This document shows positions 17,648-26,400 of a stretch of DNA of 37,200 nucleotides, one piece after another; positions within the stretch are counted from its first letter, which is position 1, and each line of letters starts with the position of its first letter. The DNA is taken from contig QIKP01000034.1 of NCBI GenBank assembly GCA_003233055.1, forward strand, positions 1 to 37,200, read 5' to 3'. The translations under genes and the position numbers were made by a program. Source of the stretch: Planctomycetaceae bacterium. GTDB lineage: Bacteria; Planctomycetota; Planctomycetia; Pirellulales; Lacipirellulaceae. Below the pieces are notes generated by a model. That model was not told where the DNA came from. It was given only the letters and a program-made list of their open reading frames with translations, and ran no database searches.

Positions 17648-18514
17648 CTAAGAATTGCCAACGAATTCGGGAACCACGAGTTCCGGCAAGAGGCCTGCCT
17701 CATGGCCACGGGCTAGAAACAGCGCCACCGCTTCGCGGCCCCGCTCGCCAAAGTCGCGAGTCCAATCGTTCACGTACATGCCGACAAACTTATCGGCTTT
17801 GGCGTTGTCCAAGTCACGGCCGTACTGTTGCGCGTATTCCAGTGCCGCCTCACGATGTTCCAGGCCATGTTCGATGCTCGCGAGCAAGAGCCGCTCGACC
17901 TCGGCAATGGTCTCCTCCCCTAAATCTTTGCGCACGGCGTTTGCCCCGAGGGGGAGCGGCAGGCCAGTCTCTTCGTGCCACCAAACGCCCAAGTCGACGA
18001 GCAACTGGAGGTCTTGGTCGCCGTAGGTGAGCTGCCCTTCGTGGATGATAAGTCCCGCGTCAATCGACTTTCCCTCAAACTCTCCCGCGACGACTGCCGG
18101 GATGATCTGGTCGAACGGGACGACCACGAACGAAAAGTCCGTCTCCAAGCAGAGTCGTAACGCGAGGTAAGCGCTGGTGAGCTTGCCGGGAATGGCAATC
18201 GTCTTGCTCTTGAGGTCCGTCAGCGAGAGCGACTCTTTGGCAACGACCATCGGCCCGTAGTTGTCGCCCATGCTCGCTCCGCTGTTGCAGAGCAGGTATT
18301 TGTCGCGGAGGTGGGCGTAGGCATGGATGCTCACCGCGGTCAGCTCAAGCTCGCCGGTGAACGCTCGCTGATTGAGTGTCTCGATGTCGACCAATTCGTG
18401 GGTAAACTCCAAATTCCCCGTGTCGATTTTATCCTTCGCCAAGGCGTAGAACATGAAGGCGTCATCAGGGTCGGGGCTATGACCCACGCGAATGCGTTGC
18501 TGGGTGGCTGGCAT
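17648..18514 (-). CDS. mqnD: 1,4-dihydroxy-6-naphthoate synthase (futalosine pathway)
   Basis: 288 residues from the ATG at 18514, the usual size of MqnD. It converts cyclic dehypoxanthinyl futalosine to 1,4-dihydroxy-6-naphthoate in the menaquinone route that bypasses the classical Men enzymes. It has the periplasmic-binding-protein-like fold of the family; GHSPDPDDAFMFYAL (11-25), SIHAYAHL, NYGPMVV and the strand FSFVVVPFDQIIPAVVAGE are characteristic. A longer in-frame start 35 codons upstream gives an unrelated basic peptide and was not used. No other mqn gene is adjacent, so the pathway is scattered in this genome. It follows asnB on the same strand by 121 bases. Confidence 0.93.
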   Translation of the reverse strand: MPATQQRIRVGHSPDPDDAFMFYALAKDKIDTGNLEFTHELVDIETLNQRAFTGELELTAVSIHAYAHLRDKYLLCNSGASMGDNYGPMVVAKESLSLTDLKSKTIAIPGKLTSAYLALRLCLETDFSFVVVPFDQIIPAVVAGEFEGKSIDAGLIIHEGQLTYGDQDLQLLVDLGVWWHEETGLPLPLGANAVRKDLGEETIAEVERLLLASIEHGLEHREAALEYAQQYGRDLDNAKADKFVGMYVNDWTRDFGERGREAVALFLARGHEAGLLPELVVPEFVGNS

Positions 18515-18635
18515 CAGGGTTCTTTCACTGAGGGAATACCGATACGGTCTTCGCTCTAGCGTACCGACCGAATCACGACAGAGCGAGGGGCCTTGGTCCT
18601 GTTTTTTTTTCGCGAGCATCGCGAAGAAGGCCGAC

Positions 18636-20672
18636 CTACCGGACAGTCAATAGTTCCGATTTTAGCCCTGATTCTCTTCGCGGCAGTTCGCGCGAAGGCC
18701 GAGCAGGCGAGGATTTTGGCTCCCAGGTCGAGAGTTCGCATAGCCCCCCGCCCAGGTAGAGGTGGTGCCAAAGTTGGGTCGCCATCACGCCGGCGAGACC
18801 CATTTCAGCGACGAGACGTTTGCCATGTTGCCATCGGGGATAGTCTCGGTAGATCCGGCGGTAATGTTCGACTTGGTCCTGGCGGAAGTAACCGGTCTTT
18901 TTCAGCGACTCTTCGCTGAGCAGTTGGTCGACGTAGGTGGGTGGGTTGGCAAAAAACGTGTCGGCAAACGGCGCGCGAAAAACGGCCTTGGGTCGGTTGG
19001 CAATGGTCGAGGGGAGAATCTTTGCGGCGTAGTTGCGCAGCAGGTGCTTGTCGCGGCGCAGCGTACGAAGCTTCCATTTGGGATGCAGCGTCGCACAAAA
19101 ATCGACGACGGCTTCATCAAGGAACGGATAGCGAGTCTCCACCGAATGGTGCATCGCAGGCCGATCTCCTTTGTGATTCAAAAGCAGGCCTGGGAGCATC
19201 GTTTTATAGCCAAGGTAGAGCGCCCGATTGAGCGGATGCCAGCGGCGCAGACGATCCTGATTGAGATCGAGGTCGTAGATCGGGTGATGATCGCCGATTC
19301 GCTCCCACATCTCGTCGGAGTAAAACCGCGATCGAGAGAGACTCACCATCCCGTAAAGATCGCCGTACCCGTTGGGGCCACCGACATGATCCTGAATCGC
19401 TTTGATCGATTGCCACGAGACGCCAGGACTGTTGACTCGCACACCGAATCGGCGAATCCAATTGCCAGGTCGAACCTGGCCGACGTTGCAGCTATCCATC
19501 GCTTTGGCCATTTTAAGCCACGGGTATCCGCCGAGCCAATCGTCCCCTCCTTCGCCCGACAACGCCACTTTGTAACCGGTGGCCTGAACTTCTTTCGCGA
19601 GCGTGAAGCAGGCAGAACTCGAAGTCTCGATCACGGGCGACTCGGCTGCCGTGATGAGGCCTGGGTAATTCCCCGAAATCACTTTGCCGTCGCAGGGGAT
19701 GATGGTCGGATCGCTGCCAATGCGTTTGGCAGCGAGTAACGCCAGGTCCGTTTCGTCCAGTTCCTTGGTGTCGATTTTCATCGTGTAGGCAGGAATCGAA
19801 CGCCCAACGACTTGCATGGCCGTATGCATCAAGGTCGTCGAATCGACGCCGCCACTCAGGTAGCCGACGACCGGCACATCGGCCCGCAGGCGGAGTTCGA
19901 CCGATCGTTTGAAAAGCGACTCGTACTCCTCTTGAATCGCTGACCCATCGCGATCATTCCGCTCCTCTCCCGCATCGGGAAAGTCGAGGTCCCAGTAACG
20001 ATGTTCCGAGAGGTCGGCCGTATGGCTGCCTACATCCAAGTCGATCCGCATGAACGTGGCAGGTGCGATGGCGGAGATGTCCTTAAAGGCCGTTCGCCTC
20101 GATGGCATGCCGATAAAGTTAAAGACATGATCGATTCCTTGGCGGTCGGCCTCAGGTCGTACCTCGCCGGAAGCAAGAATCGCCTTGATTTCGGACCCGA
20201 AATAGAGGCGTCCCTGCCGCTTCGCCCAGAATAGGGGACAGATTCCAATCCGATCGCGCGCCAGAATCAGTTTTCGTTTGCGCATGTCGTAGAGAACGAA
20301 GGCAAACTGCCCCCGTAGCCTCTCGACCATCGACTCGCCATATTCCTCCCAGAGGTGGACGAGGATTTCGGTATCACTATCGGTGGTGAACCGGTGCCCC
20401 TTCGCTTCGAGCTCCGCCTTCACCTCAATGTAGTCGAAGAGCTCGCCGTTGTAGACGACCGCCACGGTTCGGTCTTCGTTGAAGATCGGCTGCCTGCCGT
20501 TGCTCAAACCAACGATACTTAGCCGCCGATGCGCCAGCCCAACCGCCTCGTCGACATAATACCCCTCTTCGTCGGGCCCACGATGATAGATGGCGTCGGC
20601 CATCCTTTCGAGCATGGACTGCCGAATGGAGGCGGTGGACTCTAGGTTGATAACTCCAGCGATGCCACACAT
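18636..20672 (-). CDS. asnB: Asparagine synthetase (glutamine-hydrolysing), AsnB type
   Basis: 678 residues from the ATG at 20672, which places the N-terminal nucleophile at Cys2 (MCGIAGVINL) once Met is removed. The glutaminase domain follows with RGPDEEGYY (31-39), HRRLSIVG (48-55) and YNGELFDY (74-81). The synthetase domain has the pyrophosphate-loop SGGVDSTTLM (273-282) and SGEGGDDWLGGY. It makes asparagine, or amidates another acid, from glutamine and ATP. At 678 residues it is longer than E. coli AsnB (~554), with a tail ending in a Ser/Pro/Arg-rich stretch, like the AsnB paralogues often found with polysaccharide genes; no such genes are next to it. The frame extends 39 codons further upstream, but Cys2 fixes the start. 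Confidence 0.93.
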   Translation of the reverse strand: MCGIAGVINLESTASIRQSMLERMADAIYHRGPDEEGYYVDEAVGLAHRRLSIVGLSNGRQPIFNEDRTVAVVYNGELFDYIEVKAELEAKGHRFTTDSDTEILVHLWEEYGESMVERLRGQFAFVLYDMRKRKLILARDRIGICPLFWAKRQGRLYFGSEIKAILASGEVRPEADRQGIDHVFNFIGMPSRRTAFKDISAIAPATFMRIDLDVGSHTADLSEHRYWDLDFPDAGEERNDRDGSAIQEEYESLFKRSVELRLRADVPVVGYLSGGVDSTTLMHTAMQVVGRSIPAYTMKIDTKELDETDLALLAAKRIGSDPTIIPCDGKVISGNYPGLITAAESPVIETSSSACFTLAKEVQATGYKVALSGEGGDDWLGGYPWLKMAKAMDSCNVGQVRPGNWIRRFGVRVNSPGVSWQSIKAIQDHVGGPNGYGDLYGMVSLSRSRFYSDEMWERIGDHHPIYDLDLNQDRLRRWHPLNRALYLGYKTMLPGLLLNHKGDRPAMHHSVETRYPFLDEAVVDFCATLHPKWKLRTLRRDKHLLRNYAAKILPSTIANRPKAVFRAPFADTFFANPPTYVDQLLSEESLKKTGYFRQDQVEHYRRIYRDYPRWQHGKRLVAEMGLAGVMATQLWHHLYLGGGLCELSTWEPKSSPARPSRELPRRESGLKSELLTVR

Positions 20673-20854
20673 ACGAAATCTCGAAAGGGATAAACCGAAG
20701 CCGGGAGGAACAAAACGAATTGGAGCAGAGGTTGACGAAAAGTGGAACAGGCTTGTCAGGAATAGTCGTTTCGGATACCCGACGCGCACACCTCTACGCC
20801 CAGGTCGCCGGCAGGAAAGTCGGCGGACTTTGCCTAGAGCCCCTGGGGTGTTGC

Positions 20855-21200
20855 CAGGACAATTGCAAAGTCACTATTTTTGAACCGCCAAGAACGCCAA
20901 GAAAGTAACCGTTCACGGTGGGCAGAAAGAACCACGAATCGAACGAATCCCACGAATAACGCCCGAGGAAATCCCCCTGCTCCGATCAGTAGCCCCGACC
21001 AAGCTACTGGGGGGCGATTTTCCCTACCTCCCCCAGCCTGCCTATCGCTTGCGTCGAATTCGTTAGATTCGCAGGATTCGTGGTTTCCCCTGCTTTGGCT
21101 TTTGTGAACGGTTACGAAAGAAAGAATCCGAGTGGATAAACCACTTGTTTTTCAACTCTTTTCTCTTCTTGGCGTTTTTTTGACTTTGCAAGCGTCCCGG
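20855..21200. repeat. Nested inverted-repeat element E (346 bp) in the asnB upstream gap
   Basis: The 674-base gap between asnB and the oxidoreductase gene holds this element and no gene that I can support. From outside in, mirrored: CCAGGAC-N4-GCAAAGTC (20855-) with GACTTTGC-N4-GTCCCGG (-21200), including the perfect TTGCAAAGTCA/TGACTTTGCAA pair at 20863-20873 and 21181-21191; AACCGCCAAGAACGCCAAG with CTTCTTGGCG; perfect GTAACCGTTCAC (20905-20916) with GTGAACGGTTAC (21104-21115); AACCACGAATCGAACGAATC (20930-) with GATTCGCAGGATTCGTGG. The centre carries a further C/G-rich hairpin (AGTAGCCCC...TACTGGGG). Confidence 0.8.
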
Positions 21201-21346
21201 TGGTATTGCCCTCTCCGTCACTTGCGATGGGGAAAAATCCATGACTCCAACTGAAAACGGATGGCATCACGAGTCGATCGCAGAATGCCCCTTCCGTCGT
21301 GCCCCGCGATTCCGCAAGGGGAAACCGGCGTCCCGATAGGCGGCCC

Positions 21347-22399
21347 CTACATCTTCACCGGCCGGCCCGACTCGAGGCTCTTCGCCTGCTTGTGGCACAT
21401 GGCCACCGCGTCGAGGGCGAGAGGAGCCCCCAGGACCGCACTCTCTTCGCCCTTGCGGAGGCAGGTTGTCATTTCCTTGAGTTCGGCCGCGAACGCCTCC
21501 ATCGGGTCGTCGCCCTTCAGTTTCACTTCCTGGGACTTTCCCTTGCCTTCCCCTTTTCCCGTAATGAGCGTCGGTGGACAAAGGTAGCGTCCCTCTCCCC
21601 CCAGGACGGCAAACTCGAAAACGAGCGTCGCGCGCTCCAGGTGAATCTCGAAGCCGTGATTGAACGATCGGCCCTGTTGGTTGATCGTGCCGCTGGTTGC
21701 AGCGACGGTCGCTCCAGAATCGAAGCAAAACTGCGTGTGCCAAAATTCGGGCAATCCCTTTTTCATTCGTCCTACGGTCGAGAGGCTCGTGGGACGACCA
21801 AACAAAAGGCGAATGAAGTGGGCGTCGTGGACATGCAGGTCGAGCATCGGGCCGCCGACCTTGTCCGCCGACCAGAAGGCGCCGATCCACGAAGGATCTG
21901 AAATCACCCGACGAAAAGAGCCCCCGAGGACCTTGCCGTACTTGCCACTCCCGATCACTTTGAGAGCCCAAGCGTACTCGGGAAAGAAAGGGAGGACGTG
22001 GCCCACCATGAACTGCTTGCCTGCCTGTTCCGCAGCCCGGACCATGCGGCGACCATCGGCGACGGTCATGGCGATCGGCTTCTCACAGAAGACGTGCTTG
22101 CCCCCCTTAAACGCGCGAATCGCCATGTCGGCATGAAGCGACGGGGGCAGGGTGATGTCGATGGCGTCAATGTCGGGACTGGCGATCATCTCGTCGACGT
22201 CCTTGTAAGTGGCGACGCCCGCTAGGTCCATTTTTTTCCCTGCCGGCCCAAAGTTTCCTTGGATTCCTCGCCAGTCGCCAGCCCGGCGATCCGCTTCCAG
22301 AGTCGCAAACGCGGCCACCTTCACTCCCCTCAGCTTTTCGTAGCTGAGGTAGTGGACCATCCCCATGAACCCAAGTCCTGCGATCCCGATGCGTATCAT
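21347..22399 (-). CDS. Gfo/Idh/MocA-family oxidoreductase
   Basis: 350 residues from the ATG at 22399, preceded by AAAGAA. NAD(P)-dependent dehydrogenase of sugars or inositols by family. Rossmann motif GIAGLGFMG (5-13), strand DAIDITLPPSLHADMAIRA, the family EKP motif at 106-108 (FCEKPIAMT) and, in the C-terminal alpha/beta domain, GGPMLDLHVHDAHFIRLLFG, whose Asp/His residues form the substrate site. No signal peptide is seen, so it should be cytosolic. Planctomycetes carry many paralogues, so substrate assignment is not possible. It is framed by repeat elements E and F and looks monocistronic. Confidence 0.9.
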   Translation of the reverse strand: MIRIGIAGLGFMGMVHYLSYEKLRGVKVAAFATLEADRRAGDWRGIQGNFGPAGKKMDLAGVATYKDVDEMIASPDIDAIDITLPPSLHADMAIRAFKGGKHVFCEKPIAMTVADGRRMVRAAEQAGKQFMVGHVLPFFPEYAWALKVIGSGKYGKVLGGSFRRVISDPSWIGAFWSADKVGGPMLDLHVHDAHFIRLLFGRPTSLSTVGRMKKGLPEFWHTQFCFDSGATVAATSGTINQQGRSFNHGFEIHLERATLVFEFAVLGGEGRYLCPPTLITGKGEGKGKSQEVKLKGDDPMEAFAAELKEMTTCLRKGEESAVLGAPLALDAVAMCHKQAKSLESGRPVKM

Positions 22400-22514
22400 G
22401 GCGAATTCTTTCTTTTTCCGGCGGTGTAGTGGCAAGACCAACCTGCGACAGTTGCAAATGGGTCGCCATTATACTCGATGCATCCCGCGGGCATACCCGC
22501 GACACCCGCGCGGC

Positions 22515-22803
22515 AGGACGATTTCAAAGTCGCCGAATAAAAAAAACCGCCAAGTACGCCAAGGCGCCAAGAAGAGTTGGAGGAGAGAGGTAACCGTTCC
22601 TCGAATCGGAGGCAGGGGAAACCACGAATTCGTGCGAATCGACACGAATTAGTGGCAAAAGGACACCCCCTCTATTTCTCTTGGGGTTCGTGGTTTCTCT
22701 GCTTCGGTCGACATTTTTCTTGGCGTCCTTGTTTCTTGGCGCCTTGTTTTCTTGGCGCCTTGGCGTACTTGGCGGTTCAAAAATGACTTTGCAGTTCTCC
22801 TGA
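22515..22803. repeat. Nested inverted-repeat element F (289 bp) with a perfect 29-bp arm
   Basis: It has the same order of words as element E: CAGGACGATTTCAAAGTC (22515-22532) with GACTTTGCAGTTCTCCTG (22786-22803); a perfect 29-bp inverted repeat at 22545-22573 and 22749-22777 made of CCGCCAAG/ACGCCAAG/GCGCCAAG units, with two further CTTGGCG units on the right arm only; GTAACCGTTC (22591-22600); then ACCACGAATTCGTGCGAATC (22621-) against GTTCGTGGTTTC (22686-). The right GTGAACGGTTAC piece is missing, so it is slightly eroded. Confidence 0.8.
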
Positions 22804-23427
22804 CCCGCTCGGCCTCTTGAGGTTTTTCTCTGGGGGTTTTCGTGAGCCCGACAAGCCGGTCCCCAGTCGGTGAACATGGCAATCGAGCGGGCGACCAAGC
22901 GAATGACAGTCGGGCGCTCCCCGTCGAAACTGTCCAATGGAGTCTGCCCGATCTTTTTTGACGTCCGGCTCTTCTGTGCGACGGACTACTTTTTCATCAA
23001 ATCGGGGCCGGCAATAATGGGGGCCGACATTTCAACTGGGGGACAATTCGCGGCATTTATTCGCCGTAACCTGTTTTGTTGAAAAGGGTTGCGTGGATAT
23101 TTGGATCCGTCGGTGAGGAGGGTGGCTTCTGGACGCGACCCGCCTGAACGCCTCGGCTCGCAATAACTGGCTTCCTCCCGGCCGAAATCGAAGCAGGGGC
23201 GCAACCGGCGCGAACGACAGAATCGGGCTCCCTTCCACTCCTTTTTGCCCTGAATCTTGTAGCGAGCCAGGCCAAATCCGAATAGACTGGAGATAGCCGG
23301 ACACAAGACAATTAGCTTTGGTAGCCAGCGCGGTCGCTGTATACCCATTCCGAGTCCCCCCGTTTCTTTGGGAGTTTTTGGATTGGGGTGGCTCGTTGGC
23401 CTGAGGCATCTTTACGGAGCACCACTG
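22804..23427. other. Gap upstream of the VWA gene with no supported gene
   Basis: About 620 bases. A frame at 22986-23348 (minus, 120 codons) starts plausibly but has weak third-position GC and no recognisable domain after a short hydrophobic segment. No riboswitch or clear terminator was found. The promoter of the VWA gene must lie here, but I cannot point to one. Confidence 0.4.
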
Positions 23428-26400
23428 ATGATTCGTACGCAGACTACTTCCACGCTTCTCCTCACCGCTGCGCTGCTGGTCGCCGCCTCGTTGGCCAATG
23501 CCGACGAAACGGCACGCCTGGAAACCTTTCAGGCGGAGGATGGGCAAAGCTACTTCTCACTTGCCCTTCAGCTCGGCGCGACCACCGAAGGAGGGCCTCG
23601 TGATGTGGTCCTCCTCTTTGACACTTCCGCGAGCCAAGCTGGTTTCTTTCGAGACACCGCGGTCGCGGCCTTGCAGTCGTGCCTCGGGGCGTTGGAAGAG
23701 GGGGATCGTGTTCGCATCGTGGCGGTCGACTTAGCCGCGCGTTCCATGAACGAATCCTTCGCTGCGCCGGGAAGCGACGACGTCGCTCGTGCCATCGGTG
23801 CGATCCATCGCGAACCACCTCTCGGGTCGACCGACATGGGACTCGCCCTGGTCAGTGCCAGCAAGATGTTCGACCAAGCGAGTCCGGCAACCAGGGCCGT
23901 GATTTATATCGGCGATGGGTTGAGTCCAGCCAACCTCCTCAAGGCAGCCGATTTTGATCAACTGGTCGATCAGTTGCGAAGTCGGCAGATTTCGGTGAGC
24001 AGTTTTGCCGTGGGACCTCGTACCGATACCGGGCTACTCGCAGCGCTAGCGAACCAAACGGGCGGTAACCTTTTTGTCGATGCGCAAATGACTTGGCCCG
24101 ACGAGGAAGCAGGTATCACGACCCAACGGGCGATCGCCGAGAATCGTCGCCGGGGCACCGAAGCGGGCGAATCGCTCGCTCGTTGGGTACGCGCCGATGT
24201 TGTCTGGCCCAAGGAGACCCAATGGCCCGCAGTCCTTGCCGAAGCCTATCCGACACAAATGCTCCCACTCCGCTCGGATCGCAAGACGATCGTTGTCGGC
24301 AAACTGACAGCCGAGGGGAACAAGGCGAATTTCGCCCTCCACACGACAACGGCATCGGGCGAAAAGCTCGCTTGGCAAGTTGCCGAGGCACCTGCGTCGA
24401 GCGATCTTTCCTTTCTCCCATCGCTGATCGAAAAGGTGCGACAAAATGGGGGGCTTGCCCTGACGACGCTGGGGACCAAGGGCCTTGCCGAGACGGGGCG
24501 GTTGCTACTCGCCGACCTGGACCAGTTGACCCACGTCGCCGAGAGGGCGGCAAAAATGGGCGATCGGAAAGGTGCTAGCAAAATTGTCGACGCAGTACTC
24601 CGCCAGGACCCAGGCAACTTGCGGGCTCGGACCGTGCAGCACCTGATTCAGAGTGAAGGCCCGATCACACCGATCGATACGCCGGAGCGCCCCGCGGCAC
24701 CCGCCGCAGTGGCGACCCTTTCTCCCAAAGGATCGTCCTCGGACAGCAACGACCTGAGCCTCCTGCGAACCGCGCAGGTAGAGATCATCGCGCCACCTCC
24801 TGCGTCGCTCCGGCCCGCAACGATCCACGGCCCCACCAGTGGCGAGTTGATCGATGGCCTTCCTGCCGCCCGTGTTGTAGCGGACGGTTCTTATCTAACG
24901 GAGGTCGATCGCGAGAATCGCGTCTTCTCGGAGATGCTGGAAAAGGAAGTCGAATTGGCAATCTCCAGCGCACGCGACTCGATGCGCGTCGATCCTGGCG
25001 CCTCGGCTCAGAGCTTGAAGCTGATGCTAGAAAACGTCCGACGGGCCCCTCAGTTGATTGCCTCGGTGCGTGCTCAGTTGATCGACAAATTGCAAACGGT
25101 CCTTCAAGAGACGGCCCGCGCTTCGTCAGTCAAGGCCGATATCGATCGCGAAATCGAAGAACGGAAGGCGGCCGCCCGTGAGCGAAAGTTGCTCAACGAT
25201 CGTTTTACGAGGCAGCGTGAAAAAGAAAAGCAATTGATGGCCCGCTTTAACGCGTTGATGGACGAGCGGCGTTACGAAGAGGCCCACGAGGTGGCGGTGA
25301 TCGTCGAAGAAGTCGATCCCCGTGGCGTCGCGCCGGTCCAAGCCGCCCTTTGGTCGCACTTAGCGCGGAATCACTACATGCAGCAGATCACGCGTGAGCG
25401 ACGGCACCAGTCGTCTTGGGAGACTTGGTTTCAGGTCGAGCTTTCCGCGATTCCCTTCGCGGACGATCCTCCGATTGTCTATCCCGACGCGGAAGTCTGG
25501 GAAAACCTGACCGCCCGGCGCGAGAAGTACAAGGCGGTCGATCTGGCCGGTCAAGATGGTGCCGAAAAAGCGATCAGCACAGCGCTCTCCGATCCACTCA
25601 CCAGCTTCGGGCTGGAGTTTGACGACGCACCTTTGGAAGAAGTCGTTGCGTTTCTTCGGGAGGAGTACAACATTGAGGTGCAACTCGACAAGCAGGCGCT
25701 CGATGATCTCGGTCTGGATGTCGACGAGCCGACGACGGTGAACCTTCAGAATATCTCGCTCCGCTCGGCGCTTCGGCTCATGCTCAAGCAACACGATTTG
25801 ACCTACGTTATTTCCGATGAGGTTCTTTTGATTACCTCGGAGGATGAGGCGCTAACCCGTCTTCAAGTCAAGGTTTACCCCGTTGCCGATTTGGTGCTTC
25901 CGATCGAGACGCCCGCTGCGGGTGCCTTGGGTGGCGGTGGCGGTGGCTTCGGTGGTCAAGGTGGCGGTGGTGGTCAAGGCGGTGGCGGTGGCGGTGGATT
26001 TGGTGGCGGTGGCGGCGGTGGTGGTGGCGGATTTGGTGGTGGCGGTGGCGGACAATTTAGTCTTCCCGAAGAGGCTCAGCCCATCATCGAAAAGGCGACT
26101 GCCCAAACTTCGAACGCCCCCGAAGCAAAGAAAAAGGCCGATTCCAAAGTCCCCTCCCCCAAAGCGATGGAGATCGACGAAGAGGTTTCTCCGGAGCTTT
26201 TTTGGGATGGCTATTTCGGAAGTCAACTTCGGGACGCAGCCGATGTTCGCCAAGAAGTCCGCAAGCAAATGAAGGCGGGCCGCTACGACCATGTTTCTGC
26301 GCTGATTCAGTCGGCGCTTCGTCACGGACAGCCGCAAGCTTGGATGTATGAGTCGCTCGGCATCGCCATGCAGATGGAAGGGCAAGACAAATCCGAGATC

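Noticed and set aside
18762-19739. A 325-codon frame antisense to asnB
   Set aside because: It lies wholly inside asnB on the opposite strand and has no domain signal.
22545-22777. The CGCCAAG repeats as a CRISPR array
   Set aside because: Units are 8-10 bases with no regular spacers and are arranged as inverted arms, and there are no cas genes.
22986-23348. A 120-codon minus-strand frame between the oxidoreductase and VWA genes
   Set aside because: It has a possible start and a short hydrophobic segment, but third-position GC is low compared with neighbours and the rest has no pattern; not enough to call a gene.
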